Shown piece after piece: positions 21,996 through 34,000 of a stretch of DNA of 64,000 nt. The notes beneath the pieces were generated by a model that worked only from the letters and a program-made list of their open reading frames with translations, had not been told where the DNA came from and searched no databases. Source of the stretch: Pyrrhoderma lamaoense (taxonomy: Eukaryota > Basidiomycota > Agaricomycetes > Hymenochaetales > Hymenochaetaceae); NCBI GenBank assembly GCA_002794735.1, contig NBAZ01000037.1:1-64000 (forward strand), in the 5' to 3' direction. How positions within the stretch are numbered: position 1 is the first letter of the stretch; every line of letters starts with the position of its first letter. A program made the translations under genes and the position numbers.

Positions 21996-22230
21996 GTTAT
22001 ATTTTTAGTCTCGTCCTTATGTCGATTATATGTGTTTTGAGGGAGATGATTGGGCTTGCTTTGACGATGTGCTACTAGCGTAGATGCGTTGTCTGTGGCA
22101 CTTTGATTTGAGTGGTGCGAATCGACTACCGCTTTAAGAAGCTATCATAACCGTCAGCTAATCTCCAAGACTTCTCCAAACCAATAAGAACATCGCGTAT
22201 ACTACGGTATAGTATAAAATAATCACAGTC
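21996..22230. promoter_or_regulatory. Shared upstream region of NOT2 and HNT1
   Basis: 235 bp between divergent start codons, so both promoters must lie here unless they extend into genes. No clear TATA box seen. Confidence 0.5.
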
Positions 22231-22995
22231 ATGGCTGCATCTGCGAGGTTGAGTACCGCATACTTGTCTTACTCATATCAAAACCACTCAGCTCAATCAT
22301 AGATCTATCGCTTCTTGTATATTCTGCAAGATAATCAAAGGTATAGGAACACTGTTTTGAGATGTTTGTATGATGCTCGTCTATTTATATCGCAACCATC
22401 AGGCGAAATACCAAGCTTTAAACTCATTGAAACGGACTACACGTGAGTTATTACTCTCTATATATAAAAAAAAGTACTAATATCATGAAAGGTATTCATT
22501 TCTCGACATTGGTCCCCTTTCACGAGGACATGCCCTAGTTATTCCAAAAGGTTCTTCGGCCATTGACTCTTTCAGATGTGCACTTTCCGTTACTTAGTCC
22601 GAAAATTGTACTAGATCACGGAGAAAAGCTCGTCGATGTCGACGACGCTTTCCTCACTGATACGCTTGTGGTGGCAAAAAGAATCGCCAAAGCTTTAGGC
22701 AGCGACAATTACAATATTCTCCAGGTATGCGCACGTTTGAAATATAGATAATTCAAAATTCAAATCTATCTCCTCAGAATAATGGAAAATTGGCACACCA
22801 AGTTATTAGTTACGATTAATCTACTGGCAGGATGTCTGACTAGTTCTTGCTTCGCTTTAGGAAGTCAATCATGTCCATTTCCATGTGATCCCAAAGCCAA
22901 ATGAGTCTCAAGGATTGGTAATTGGCTGGCCACAGCAAAAGGCTGATATGGATGACCTTAAAGCTCTTCATGAAGAGCTTAAATCAAAGCTGTAG
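22231..22995 (+). CDS. HNT1: HIT-family nucleotide hydrolase (Hint/HNT1-like)
   Basis: Histidine-triad phosphoramidase or AMP-lysine hydrolase family. I read seven exons: 22231-22247, 22303-22340, 22403-22442, 22492-22550, 22615-22724, 22778-22801 and 22861-22995, with GT..AG introns of 49-64 nt. The product is about 140 aa. Signatures: SCIFCKIIKGEIPSFKL at the N-terminus, DIGPLSRGHALVIPK, and the triad NHVHFHVIPKP (His-x-His-x-His) near residue 100. The length fits a Hint monomer. Two exons are very small (17 and 24 nt), so automated gene callers are likely to miss this gene. No frame break is needed. Confidence 0.9.
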
Positions 22996-23257
22996 TGGTT
23001 CTTGTCTACGTCTTTCATTTGGAAATCGTGTTAACCTTGCATATCATAGGACCTAAGATGACTGATGGAAAGTATAAACCATGGGGAAATTAGCGATAGC
23101 TACCAGATTTAGTATGATGTCGCAGTTGCTAGCTTGTATACAAACTTGTCTCTGGAAGTTGTACCATTCTTGGCAATGACATTCACGTGAACGGACATGA
23201 TGGTTCACATGGGAAAAAGTAACAAATGTGTATAGACGTATGAAAGTATGCAAGTAG

Positions 23258-24162
23258 CTAACTCTGAGCCAATTCTGCCTCCATACCTTCTAGATCAAGT
23301 AGATCAGCTTCAGATATCTGTAAGTCATCTTCTGGGACGAGGTCAACTTGTATTGCCTTGATGTGACCTATTAGTATGCATTGATACATCGAAATCATAT
23401 AGAAAGCACTGACTTTGTCAAATGTTTCTACACCTTCTTCTAATTCCTTGATTAACCTCTCCGTTTCTGCGCATTCATTCTTCCAATCTCTATCATTTTT
23501 TGCTGGGAGCTCTGCGCCCCTATTGGCCTGATAGTCGGCGCCTTCATTCCCCTCTATCCCAGCATGACCTTTGACGTATTTGAATTTAACGCGTTGACCA
23601 AGTAACCCTCGATGACGCAATAGAGAGAGAACATATTTTATGAGATCCCTATTGATGACCGGTTCGCCCTTACTATTCACCCAATTTTGTTTTTCCCATT
23701 TTTGAAACCATTCAGTTAGACCTAGTATGGATATCATTAGCACTACTTCAAGTACAATTTGAAGGGAAAATGAGTCTAACAATTGATTGAGTATCTTGAG
23801 TCCGTCTTAATCAAAAGATTCCGAGGTCCGTATAAAGGCCAGGTTTCCAGTGCTCGTACGATGGCCTTGGAGGAACAAATTTTAGTTTACATTAGGAGAC
23901 GAGGAAGATTCACTGACGATGAGTTCAGCTCTATTGTTTGTTTGTTGTCCAGGGCAGCGCTCAGCAATGTTTCTAAAGTTTTATGGGATAGACGATTATT
24001 ATAATTTTCTGAGATGCAGTATCAGAACTACCTTGGGTCGTCTTTGCCCCACCACACACCAATACCAGCAACACTGCCAGGCTTTCCATTACCTTTACAT
24101 GCGCCATCTGAGTATACGACGTCCCAACCTTTCTCTTCTAGTTCAGGGCCCTCACTCTTCAT
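23258..24162 (-). CDS. RNH1: Ribonuclease H1 (catalytic domain only)
   Basis: Degrades RNA in RNA-DNA hybrids. Exons as read: 24162-24032, 23972-23918, 23865-23781 and 23721-23258, with introns of 59, 52 and 59 nt. All four catalytic acids are visible: Asp in VYSDGACKGNG, Glu in NNRAELI, Asp in IKTDSRYSIN, and Asp in GIEGNEGADYQA. The protein starts nearly at the catalytic domain (MKSEGPELEEKGWDVVYSD), so the N-terminal hybrid-binding domain of yeast RNase H1 is absent. The last ~60 residues are acidic and may contain one more intron that I could not fix. It is divergent from the BUB2-like gene. Confidence 0.87.
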
Positions 24163-24773
24163 AGTAGTCGGTTTGGGGTGAGGGTGGAGAGGGTGGAGAT
24201 AAGCGTGGAAGGGCAAGTGAGAGGTTTTGAGGACAAACCGATGAAACTGTCTGCATCTCGCCGGTTGTTAAACTTTTTGTATTTAGCCCCCGTATACCCC
24301 TTCACCTGCTCCTCACACTCACTCCTAGTCATGATAAATAGGTATTGAAGTATTTTATTAGTATCCTATACAGTTTATACATGCTGATTGAATTGACGCC
24401 CGCATACCAGGAAGAGTAAACACCTGGTATCCTTCCTTTAGCCACAGCATAGAATCCCGCTTTTGGCATGGTATTTGATACCACAGCGATGTATGTGCGC
24501 CGAGCGCGCGAGGCGATGCCACGGGAAGCACAAAGAACTAATATCGTGAAAGGAAAGCAGTTGGCATATGTTTTTAAGAGAACTACGGCGCTTGAAATCC
24601 AAATTAGTAAGTAACAGCTGTTACTGTATCTTACTGATTCAGGACATCCAATAAGCATTTCCTCACGTGATAGTGTTACATCGGCTGGCACAGGAGCATG
24701 TCACTTCGCCTACTCGATCGCTTTCCACCTTTACTATTATCAGTATAGGCTCATAGATATCAGCAGGCCTAGT
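24163..24773. other. Intergenic region between RNH1 and BUB2-like gene
   Basis: 611 bp between divergent ATGs. I see no conserved coding sequence or repeat, only short unconvincing open frames. Presumed to hold both promoters. Confidence 0.4.
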
Positions 24774-25952
24774 ATGGCAGATGGAGATGCTGCAAGGGCG
24801 GCAAAGACTTTCAATCGTATCCTTAGCCAACCGAAATCAAGTACATCAAGTAATAGAACGGACAAGAATGTCGAGGACGGAATTAAGAAGCTCCGCCGAA
24901 TAATACTTGTTGATGGTATTCCTCACCAAATCGTATGTACAAGCAACATAATCTCACGGATATCCGAGCTTACAGAATGATAGGATCCAGATCTGCGACC
25001 AAAAATCTGGAAAATACTCCTTGGGGTCAATAATCTTTCTGCTGATAAATATCTTCGTTACGTTGGGCGTGGGCCTTGTGAGTTCAAGGAAAAGATTCGA
25101 AATGATACATTTCGCACATTAGCTACCGATAGAGGTTCAAAGAACGTGTTCGTGAGGATATGCTTGTTCGCCTGCTTGATGCTTTTGTATGGAGAAACCA
25201 TGAACGACAAGAGCAGGCAGAGCAGGCCCATATCTCATCTCCTCTTTTGACCTTTACATATGTACAAGGGATGAACGTGCTAGCTGCGCCATTTCTGTAT
25301 ACTATGCCCTCAGAACTCGAAGCCTTTTTCTGTTTTGCAAGGTTTATCGAGTATTCATGCCCCCTATATGTTCAACAGACTCTAGAAGGTGTTCATAGGG
25401 GTTTGAAGGTTTATATGCTCATAATCTTAGCTTGGATGAAACGAGAATCTGACCTTGTCATTTAATCAGCTCCTGGATAGATGCCTTAAGATCGTAGATG
25501 CGGAACTATATGATCATCTCCGTTCAAAGCGTCTCTCGGCAGAGATATATGCATTTCCTTGTAAGTAAACACCACGTCTTCTTTCAGCTTTATCTGTACT
25601 TACATATATCCGCTTAGCGGTAATGACGTTATGTGCTTGTACCCCTCCGCTTGATCAAGTTTTGCAATTATGGGATTTTCTTCTTGCCTTTGGGGTCCAT
25701 CTCAATGTGTTATGCGTCATTGCTCAGCTTCTTCTTATGCGAGACGAGCTCATGATGAGTAAGAGGTTGGTGTCATATCAAGAAAGTTTGAAATGCATAT
25801 TTTGACATTCCACTTTAAGTCCAATGAAACTTCTTCGCACCTTCCCTCCTCTTGAAGCCCAGCCCATCATTGGTATCGCTGTTACCCTTGTCCGTGATAT
25901 TCCCGCCGACTTGTATGACGAACTCGCACGTCATCCATATGAAGTCCGATAG
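24774..25952 (+). CDS. BUB2: BUB2/Cdc16-like TBC-domain GTPase-activating protein
   Basis: Predicted GAP subunit for the Tem1/Spg1 GTPase of the mitotic-exit/septation network. Exons as read: 24774-24932, 24984-25408, 25470-25560, 25618-25765 and 25820-25952. TBC signatures: the arginine-finger motif IRNDTFR (IxxDxxR), the glutamine-finger motif YVQGMN (YxQG) and the EAFFCF block. The IYAFP-SVMTLCACTPPLDQVLQLWDFL stretch and a C-terminal RDIPADLYDELARHPYEVR are typical of this subfamily. One frame break near 25133, between ATDR and FKERVRED, fits a single missing base. The BUB2 assignment within TBC proteins is by overall pattern and size (about 310 aa). Confidence 0.8.
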
Positions 25953-26458
25953 ATGCATTTTCCCCCTTATTCTTCACCATTTTCTTTTGCTTTGTTACTG
26001 TCTTGCCTACACTAATTTACTTTCATGGACTATATGGATCACAAATTTCTTAATATCAGTGCTTTCATATAGTAAGCTCCTTTTATCTCCTTCTACTTCA
26101 GTATTTATAATTAAACGTAATCTCTTCCTTAGCTTAGCTTACCCCATATGTTTTTTTGAACTGTTGTTGTTGTTATCGTTTTGTATGCTATCTGTATAAG
26201 AAGACACTCTCTAAACACTGGAATAATTGACTACAAGCAAAAGCTAATGTAAGGAATCTTTTAAATTTGCAAGTGTGCTTGCTTTCGTTGATGTGAGTGG
26301 TCTCGAATATACATTTCAAAACATAAGTTTATAAAACTCCTTTTACACAAAAAGTACATCATTTTGTACGAAGAGCTAAAAAATGTAGTTTGTGACTAAA
26401 TCAGATTGATACTTTCATCATCGACGAACAATAGACAGAAAGGTTTACTGAAAGGCTT
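25953..26458. other. Convergent intergenic region
   Basis: 506 bp between the convergent stops of the BUB2-like gene and the cellobiohydrolase. AT-rich, no gene seen; holds both 3' UTRs. Confidence 0.4.
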
Positions 26459-27873
26459 TTAGAAAGTCGAGCCAATACTTCCAAACCTGATGTTTGAGAA
26501 TTTGACAGAAGAATTAGGACTCTGGGATTCAACGTTCGAAGGTACTCCAGATGAGGTGGAACACGGTCCACGCGAGACACCTGGTTTTGATGCATCAGCA
26601 CCAACGGGGTAGTCGCTGTCGAGCCAGAGCATATTTGCTGCATGGTCATCCCAGATACTCATAACAAGAACCATTCCAGTATCAAATGCGCTACCCATAG
26701 TCTTGAGCCCTCCACGATCCTCAAAGGAGTTTGTATCTCCAAAGGCGGTCTTTTGAGCGTTGCAGAAATCATCCGTAATAGAATCAAAGGTATCCATGCC
26801 GGAGATCTTGGTAACAGAGTTCTGAATAACTTCACCATTTTGGACGTACAAACGCCGGATCTCGCTGAGAGTGCCGGAGGTTGTGTTGTCGGAGGTGATG
26901 AATTGTGTGACGACCGTAAACTTAGAGTTGGTGTCGACCTTTAAACCAGGTCCAAAGAATGATTGATCGCCCATGCGCCACGAATTGAAGTCGCAGCCAT
27001 CTTTATCACAGATTCCGTCGTACCGTTCAGTGCCATCACCGCAGTCTGTTCCCTCACAGCGAACTTGGCCAGAGACAGTGCATACATGAGGTGTGTAAGC
27101 AGCTGCCATGGAGTTAGCTTCCCAAACATCCATCTCGTTACAGCATGCACCGTAGTGGCCAGTACCAGCATTAATATCATTGGAGGATGGTGTCCAGTCG
27201 AGAACGTTAGCCTAACATATGAAAGGTAAGTATGAAAAAGCTTTCTCAATAAATGTCTAGGACTACTTACCTCGCCATTAATGAACTTGATATCGTGAGG
27301 GCACTGAGTGTCACAATAGCCTGTTCCATACTTGGCCCCAGCCTTGTTACCAGAGAAGCGGGAAATACCACCATCTTCATCCATTTCCACAAAGTACAAG
27401 GCTCCGTTAAGCCCACAAGGCAGATTTGATACGTCGACGTCGAAAGTGAATTCTTGGTTCTTGAGTTTGAACATCCGATAATGAGAATCATCGGCCATGA
27501 GGTATACACGAGATCCGATGTTAGCTCCAGTGACGAATTTCAGAGTGAGCTCGTTTCCCGAAGTCGTGATTCCGTACGTCCCAGAATAATCGGCTCCGTC
27601 AAGGGCACAGTTGGCTGCGCATGTAACAGGGTCTGGACACAAGCTTGTGTCCCAAGTGTTGCCAGTGTAGCAGTTCGTATAACCGCTCGTTGTGTGTAGC
27701 CAGCGCCAATTCGAGTCGAGAACTACAGATCCAGAGATAGATTGGCAGCTTCCACCAGCTGAGCATGACTCGACAGAGAGAGCGGGGTGATTCTCTGCTG
27801 TATTCGTCCCCACTTGCTGCCCGTGTACGACAGCTAGGAGTGTCAAAGAAAGAAGTACAGCAGCAGGAAACAT
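26459..27873 (-). CDS. GH7 cellobiohydrolase (cellobiohydrolase I type), no CBM1
   Basis: Secreted enzyme that releases cellobiose from cellulose reducing ends. Two exons (27873-27271 and 27211-26459) with a 59-nt intron give 450 aa. The signal peptide is about residues 1-18 ([17 protein letters not shown], then QQVG, the usual mature N-terminus). Family landmarks: [44 protein letters not shown], and the catalytic motif [10 protein letters not shown] with nucleophile Glu and acid/base Glu in ExDxxE. It has many paired cysteines. It ends at RFGSIGSTF, the end of the catalytic core, with no linker or cellulose-binding module. The frame is intact throughout. Confidence 0.95.
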
Positions 27874-27942
27874 GAGTAAGTTAAACCTTTCGCTGAAACC
27901 TTCTAGCCTGGCTGATGATGCTAGACCTTTCGTTGGTTGTCA

Positions 27943-27953
27943 TCTTTTATACA
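27943..27953 (-). promoter_or_regulatory. TATA box of the GH7 gene
   Basis: Reverse strand reads TTGTATAAAAGATG about 75 bp upstream of the GH7 ATG, a good match to a TATA box at a suitable distance. Function is inferred from sequence and position. Confidence 0.5.
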
Positions 27954-28408
27954 AGACAGAACGGAAAAATATATGCAACGATCAAAGATTTCATCAACTT
28001 GATCCCCGACTTGTCAAGTTTTGCCAAGCTTCCGAAACCGAGCATAGTATATAGTTAATTAATTTGTTACCGAAAAGTGTCCGGATAATTAAGAAATGTT
28101 GATCTCGTGAGCAGCGTACGGAAAACAAAGTAATCGCTATGTCTCCTTTGTTTGTACGTGTATATGGCCGTATGATTAAAGAAGACTACTCATGATATAT
28201 CTTATATTACTCTCTTCGACTCTAATTTCTGACAAGCGAAAAAATTCCGAAATACATGTCTATTTTTCCAGCCGAGAAAGGCAATATAGTTACGATACTT
28301 TTCAAAATCTAGGAATAAAATATCATAATCTTCATACTAACACCCAAAGTCCCTTTTACTCTATTTCTATAAGAGTTCAAAGAAGAGTTTCTCTCATGGC
28401 TGTAGCAA
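27954..28408. other. Upstream region of the GH7 gene
   Basis: About 450 bp between the GH7 promoter and the stop of the esterase gene. No coding sequence seen; presumably GH7 regulatory DNA and the esterase 3' UTR. Confidence 0.35.
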
Positions 28409-29594
28409 TCATATCCCATGCTCCTCTCTTGCCTTTTCATTCAATATCCTCTGGTTCTGGTCCCGTGTAGGTATTCCATCAAATCCGTGTCCAACATCCT
28501 CGAACCGGCGATGCCGGACCGAGATGCCAACACTACGCAGATGATTCGCATACTCATCAGCTTCGTGTGCGAGGTAGTCGTAAGCGGCTGTGAGAATTGT
28601 GGTAGGTGGGAGTTTTGATATAGTTTCGTCGGTGGCAAGAGCTGGTGAAACTAGTGGATTAGATACATCCCGGGGAGGAGGAAGGTACGCTTTCTGCCAG
28701 CGAATTATGATTTTTAGTCTCATGATAGCTCGTTTTGTATTACTGATGAGTTTGTAAACTTACAAGAAAAAACCGGGATAGCCACTGTGGGAGAACACGG
28801 CTGGATCAACCCGTGCCAGTTTCTCCTCATACGGAACAGCGATGTTTAATACTGGGTATAGTAAGCATTGTGCCACTATCTTCGCTTCATTTGGGAGTGC
28901 ACGACTGACACAAAGGGTGGATAGAGCACAAGCAAGGTTTGAACCTGCACTTCCCCAGATATACCAATCCGTGAAGAGTCGATCTGTATTAAAGATGCAT
29001 TGGGTTTCTGATATTTGTGTAGAAGAGTGTTTAGATTTCCTCTGAGATTGGAAATAAGTAGCAGTATCTGGATGTACTCTGCAAGAAAAAAAATAACAAA
29101 CCTAGCTATCCATGATGCAACTTGAAAAATTTGCTCAAGAGCATACGGAAAGGGATACTCTGATAAGGTAGATAAGCTGTCAGGCTTGTTTTTTATATCA
29201 CAGTCAGACGTACGAGGTGCTTTCCGATAATCTGGAGAAACAACAATCGTACCCACTTTGTCTGCTAAATATCTACAGATGGCGCCTCAGTTTCTGGCCG
29301 GCCTCTGATATATCAGACTCGATTAAGTATGTAGTCTATTTATACTAGTAGCTTGTCATACATCGACCATCCTCCTCCGTGTAGATGCATGATTACTCCA
29401 CGACGACACTTACTCTCCAGATTTCTTGGTATGTAGATACAGATTCTACACTGCCCCGTGGAACCTGTATCGATGTTTGTCCTGATTCGATTTTTATCAT
29501 AAGCTAGTATTAAAGGCAAGCTAGCTATATCAACCAATATTTGAAGCAAAACTCCAACTGTCGTGACGGTTAGTTGGATGATAATTACACGCAT
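28409..29594 (-). CDS. HSL-type alpha/beta hydrolase (esterase/lipase), frame broken at the nucleophile elbow
   Basis: Abhydrolase_3 family. From ATG 29594 (hydrophobic N-terminus, residues 1-30), exon 1 carries the oxyanion-hole motif MHLHGGGWS. A second exon gives CRYLADKVGTIVVSPDYRKAP and YPFPYALEQI, then SRIGISG. The nucleophile motif follows, but split between two frames: ISG in one and SAGSNLACAL in the next, at 28953-28956 (a four-base C run on the plus strand), as if one base is missing. Downstream AAYDYLAHEADEYA and DVGHGFDG supply the acid and His. Introns include 29101-29042. The substrate cannot be told from sequence. It could be a recent pseudogene or a sequence error. Confidence 0.75.
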
Positions 29595-29935
29595 GTTACA
29601 TACATAGGAGTATGCGAAACTTCTCTAACCGAGATCGGGTGTTAAGGTGATTTAGGTCAAGCCCGGAGCTTTCGGTGGACATAGTTGCGTTCCTTTGTAG
29701 ATAAAGTTATGGTGCCAATGAAAACAACATACGGTTATAAGTGATAATGTAATGATGTAATGAAATGAGATATAGGCATCTGATAATAAATTGTTAATAT
29801 CACCACGGATACATAAAGATTATTTTCCCACGAATTGGGCTAAACAAAAATTTCGACTACACTTTCATCCACTTTAGGCAATGAACGCATCATATTTAAT
29901 AACGAAAAAATCCTCTAAATAGCTAGAGGATGTCC
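29595..29935. other. Intergenic region between esterase and RPC9
   Basis: 341 bp between divergent starts, AT-rich, no gene recognised. Confidence 0.35.
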
Positions 29936-30746
29936 ATGGAAGTATGCGGCTAGTCAGTATCAGAGCGTCAGTATGTTTGTGCTAATGTGATTGTTAAGGT
30001 GGTCTCTGCACGCTCTGCGTTGCTATCGAATTATGAAGTATTAGTGCTTCTGAAGGAGCTCGAAAGCGACCAGCTTGCACGCCAAAAGACTGCTTTACGA
30101 ATTAAAAAGGAGGAGGAGGAACGCACATCTAATGGCGTTTCAGATACAGCAACTATACAGTCCAGTGCCGCCTTACAGGAAGGCATATGTGAAAATTTAA
30201 GAACTGTTGAATTTGAGGTGGGTTTAGCTGTTTCCCACGCTTCCCAAGCTCTTACTATAAAAAACATAGGCAATCCAGTACTTAGAGGCAGAATATCAAC
30301 CTACTAGATACCAGTCTCCAGAAGCCATCACACAACTTATAAAGGCACTGGGAAAGTTTGATCTGACCAAAGCAGAAAAGTTGCAGATTGCAAACCTTGC
30401 CCCCAGCAATTGGTAGAGCTCTACGTCGTACGTAGCTAGTGCTAACTTTTATCGATATATTTCCTGCTGAAGCCGCATATAGATCGTCGAAGAAATAGAA
30501 GAGAGGCTTGGACATTCTATCATGGAAGAAATAATTGAATTGGTAAAGTCATCTCTTCAAACCCCAGACGTTGAGCTTCTAGAAAGGAAAGAAGCACAGG
30601 CTGTTATGAGCTACGGAGAACATGATGCTGAATATGAAGAGCGATCTGGTTGGGAGGGGGAGGATGATAATGTAGAGGATGAGTACGATGACATGGGTGC
30701 AGGTGCTGGTATTGAGGGTGATTTAGAAATGGGTGATGAAGACTAA
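29936..30746 (+). CDS. RPC9: RNA polymerase III subunit RPC9 (Rpc17)
   Basis: Pol III stalk subunit of the Rpb4/CGRP-RCP fold. Exons as read: 29936-29941 (six bases, ATGGAA), 29999-30217, 30270-30427 and 30483-30746, with introns of 57, 52 and 55 nt. Landmarks: SARSALLSNYEVLVLLKELE at the N-terminus, then ENLRTVEFEAIQYL, QSPEAITQL and LTKAEKLQIANLAP. After the last intron comes IVEEIEERLG and a strongly acidic tail of about 35 residues. One base appears missing near 30410, between LAPS and VELYV. The tiny first exon is supported because joining it restores an MEVVSARSALLS start like that of yeast Rpc17. Confidence 0.82.
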
Positions 30747-31050
30747 ATCAGTGTCTAAGTTTCATTGTAAGATTAATATAAATTATTAAGCAACCCGCGT
30801 ACATGTGTATTTAATAGTATTAGAATACCGCCTTAAAATGAGTGGCATTGATTCACAGACTTATAAACCACACAATCATACGACGTCTCGTATGGATCAT
30901 TTGTAGAGAGTGGTGAGGCTCGTGTGAGTGCATTAGTAACATAATTATAAACTGACGTGCATGATCATGATGATGTATTGATTGTCGCGTGTGGTTCTTT
31001 CCCGCTTACTTTTTTATCAGTTCTGCTACTGAACACTCAATGTACAACTC
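30747..31050. other. Intergenic region between RPC9 and RPAP1
   Basis: 304 bp, AT-rich, no gene recognised; RPC9 3' UTR and RPAP1 promoter. Confidence 0.35.
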
Positions 31051-34000
31051 ATGGTTCAACCAATGCACTCCCCATCCCTTGTTGGCTTAGTGGTGGAGCG
31101 AGAAACTAATAAAAGACCTGACAAAAACAATTTCCCATCCTTCAAGCAATCCTCAAGTTCTACAGGATTTCCATCTGCACAACATCGTTCGAAAAGTGCT
31201 TTTGCCCGCTTGAGAGAGGCAAAAAGAAATGAACTCAGCGCAGATGCACATGGAATATCGAAAGATGAAAAAATCACCACTGTACCTGTAGTTCAAACAA
31301 GTGGAAGTTTACGCTCGGTGAAGAGTGGAGAAAATGAAGAGTACGATTCACTAAAAGGTAGGCTTCGTCCTCTAGTACATATACGATACTAATCACTAAG
31401 GCCTCTGGCTTGATAGTAACAGACCATAATGACAAAAAAGGATCATCGGAGATCACAGCTATATCTAATAACGATTCCAGTGAAGAGAAATGGAAACTGC
31501 AAATGCAAAGGGATAACAATCGTGTAGTTGAAGCAATGACGGAGGCTGAGCGTGCACGTCACGCGGAAGAAATAATAGAACAGCTCGGCCCGAGTATAAA
31601 AGAGTTATTGCAGAGGGTGAGGGAGGCACGCGCGAAACCTCAACATGTAGAAAGTATTGGTGAAAATAGTGAAGGTTAGTTAAATAACTTTGTCTTTATC
31701 TTTGACGAACTGTCGCTAATGCTATTCTGTCTGGTGCTTTTTATGTTAATACTTTTTCACATTCGAGCAGAAACTCCAAGAGAAACTCAAGATACCTCTG
31801 TAAGCACAGAAGATGATGAGAAACTGTCATCCAGCTCAGTAAATCCTGAATCTCTCGATGAGAGCGGCGCGCTGGTCGAGCTTGCTCAACCTTCCCCAAA
31901 AAGCTATCTATCCATAAAGGTATAATTCTCTACTACACCAACTCCAGATGGCTGATGATTTACTATTAGGCCGTTTCTCCCCTCCCGAGGTATTTTGACC
32001 TCTCCAATATCGAGAAGCTCCTCACCTGGGAGGAATGCAGCGCGTAAACTGCGTTTCGCGGATGTTACGCCTAATGATATTCACGTTTATCAGTCTGAGC
32101 CATCATCTCCGCGTCGACCTCTGGCTCTTCTTCCCCGCCTTTAGACTCTGATAAAGCTCATACCATCCCGCTAGGCTTTGACTCGGCCAAGCCAAGGCTA
32201 CTTTCCACCAAAGTGTCAGCATCAGGTATTCAACCTGCAGAAGGAACCCCAGAGGATATCCGTAGACGCTTCTTTCCTCATCTCCCGCCAAATGACCTTC
32301 TCTGGAGTGGATTGAGGGTAGCAATGAGGGAGACTCGCAGTTTGATGATGTACCCCGGTTTGACTTAGCGGGTACAATTATCCCTAAACCTCAGAGATCG
32401 AAGCTTCCAACTCATCTTGGACTACACCATCATGCTGGATCCCCGGTTGCCGGATATACGGTTGACGACCTGTTGCTTCTGGGACGTTCAAGTGTCCCAG
32501 CACAGCGGACAACTATGTTGGCAGTTTTGGCAAAGATAATACGAAGAGTCGTTCTACATGAGGATTCTGTTTCCGGACTACAAGACTGCAACGGTCTGCG
32601 TAATAAGGCGCTTATCGTGGGCCTTTCGGCTCTTGTGGAGAAGGGGAGCTTAGGTGTCCAAGCTATTGATTTGATCTGGGCATGTATCGTGTTTTGGGAT
32701 GAAGCTCTTGTAGGGGACACGGAGGGTGTGGAGCTGAAACCTTCGGCTTTGAATACTGATGAAGAAGCCGGTTCAGAAGGACTTTCCACTTCTGATCCAA
32801 TATCCGGTATACCCTTCTCTTCTCTCCTTCCTAAAATTTCGACGCTTCTTGAGGCAACGGATCTCCCATCGGAATCTTTATCTCAGTTATTGGCCATTAT
32901 CCATCGGTTGGCTCGCCATTCTGTTCAAATCGCGACTCTTATAGTCGAAACACCTCAACTCGTCTCAAACATAGTGCGCGTTTTCCTCCTTACTCCTATC
33001 CCCCTCTTGAGAATGGTCCCCTCCCGAACCCGTCTGCTCTCACTTTCCTCCGTACTATTGCCCTTTCTTGTAGAGAAAATGCACGACATTAGTTGGTCCA
33101 TCGGATGCCCTACTGCGGTTCGTTACGACGGCAGTACCGCCAACCTCCTCACCGTTCCCTCGTTTCATCGCCAACTCACTCTTGTGTGGAACTCTTGATC
33201 TTTATTCTGCTTTGGCGCGCTATGGGATTTATTCTGGAATCGCAACAACTGCAGTTGAACCATTCGGTCGATTGGCGGCATACATATCTGGGGACAATCA
33301 ACAAAAGTCAACTACCGATGAGAAAATTGATGAACAAGTACGGATCTCATGGCTACGGCTGCTTTCTGACTGGTTAGTTTGTGCGCGTGACCCCCACAGA
33401 ACGTCGCCTACACATGACCTTCTTTGGAGTCAGGTGGTAGGGTGGACATGGAGTGATGATTTGCTTCTACTGCGTAAAAAGTTATCAGACACGCCAGATG
33501 AAAATCATGCGTCCCCGCGTTTATGGGGCATCTTTGGGGTGCGTTAGCCGCGTGGATGGAGGGTTGCCGTGTTAATAGTCCAAGGGCAGGAGAGAAAGAA
33601 CGAACTGATCTTAATACCATCATTGAGGAAAGCTGGATATCTGGACCTGAACAAAGGGTATTGAAACTGAGCATCCAGAGTCTTCAAGAAGTGCTGAACT
33701 CTAATCCTATCTCAGACGGAAATTCAGATTTGATAATATCGAAATTATCCGATATAGGTTTGGTGCTCAGCCAGTATCTTAGGCTGTGCGTGGCTTGCTG
33801 CTCTCCTAGTGATACCGATAGTGGGTCACCAGGTGTACCAAAATGGGTTTTCGATAGTTTCGATCTTTTACTCGGGTTCCCTCGTTCTCTTCTTGTTGAT
33901 CCCCTGCTGCAGCGTGCTTCGCAAAAATATATTCGAACTGAGGCTTCTTTACGTTCCAGGATACACTACGTACACCTTCGACCTGTTACTGCGTTCCTCA

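Noticed and set aside
28418..28638. Plus-strand or alternative-frame open frames over the esterase 3' end
   Set aside because: They are shadows of the minus-strand exon with the DYLAHEAD and GHGF motifs.
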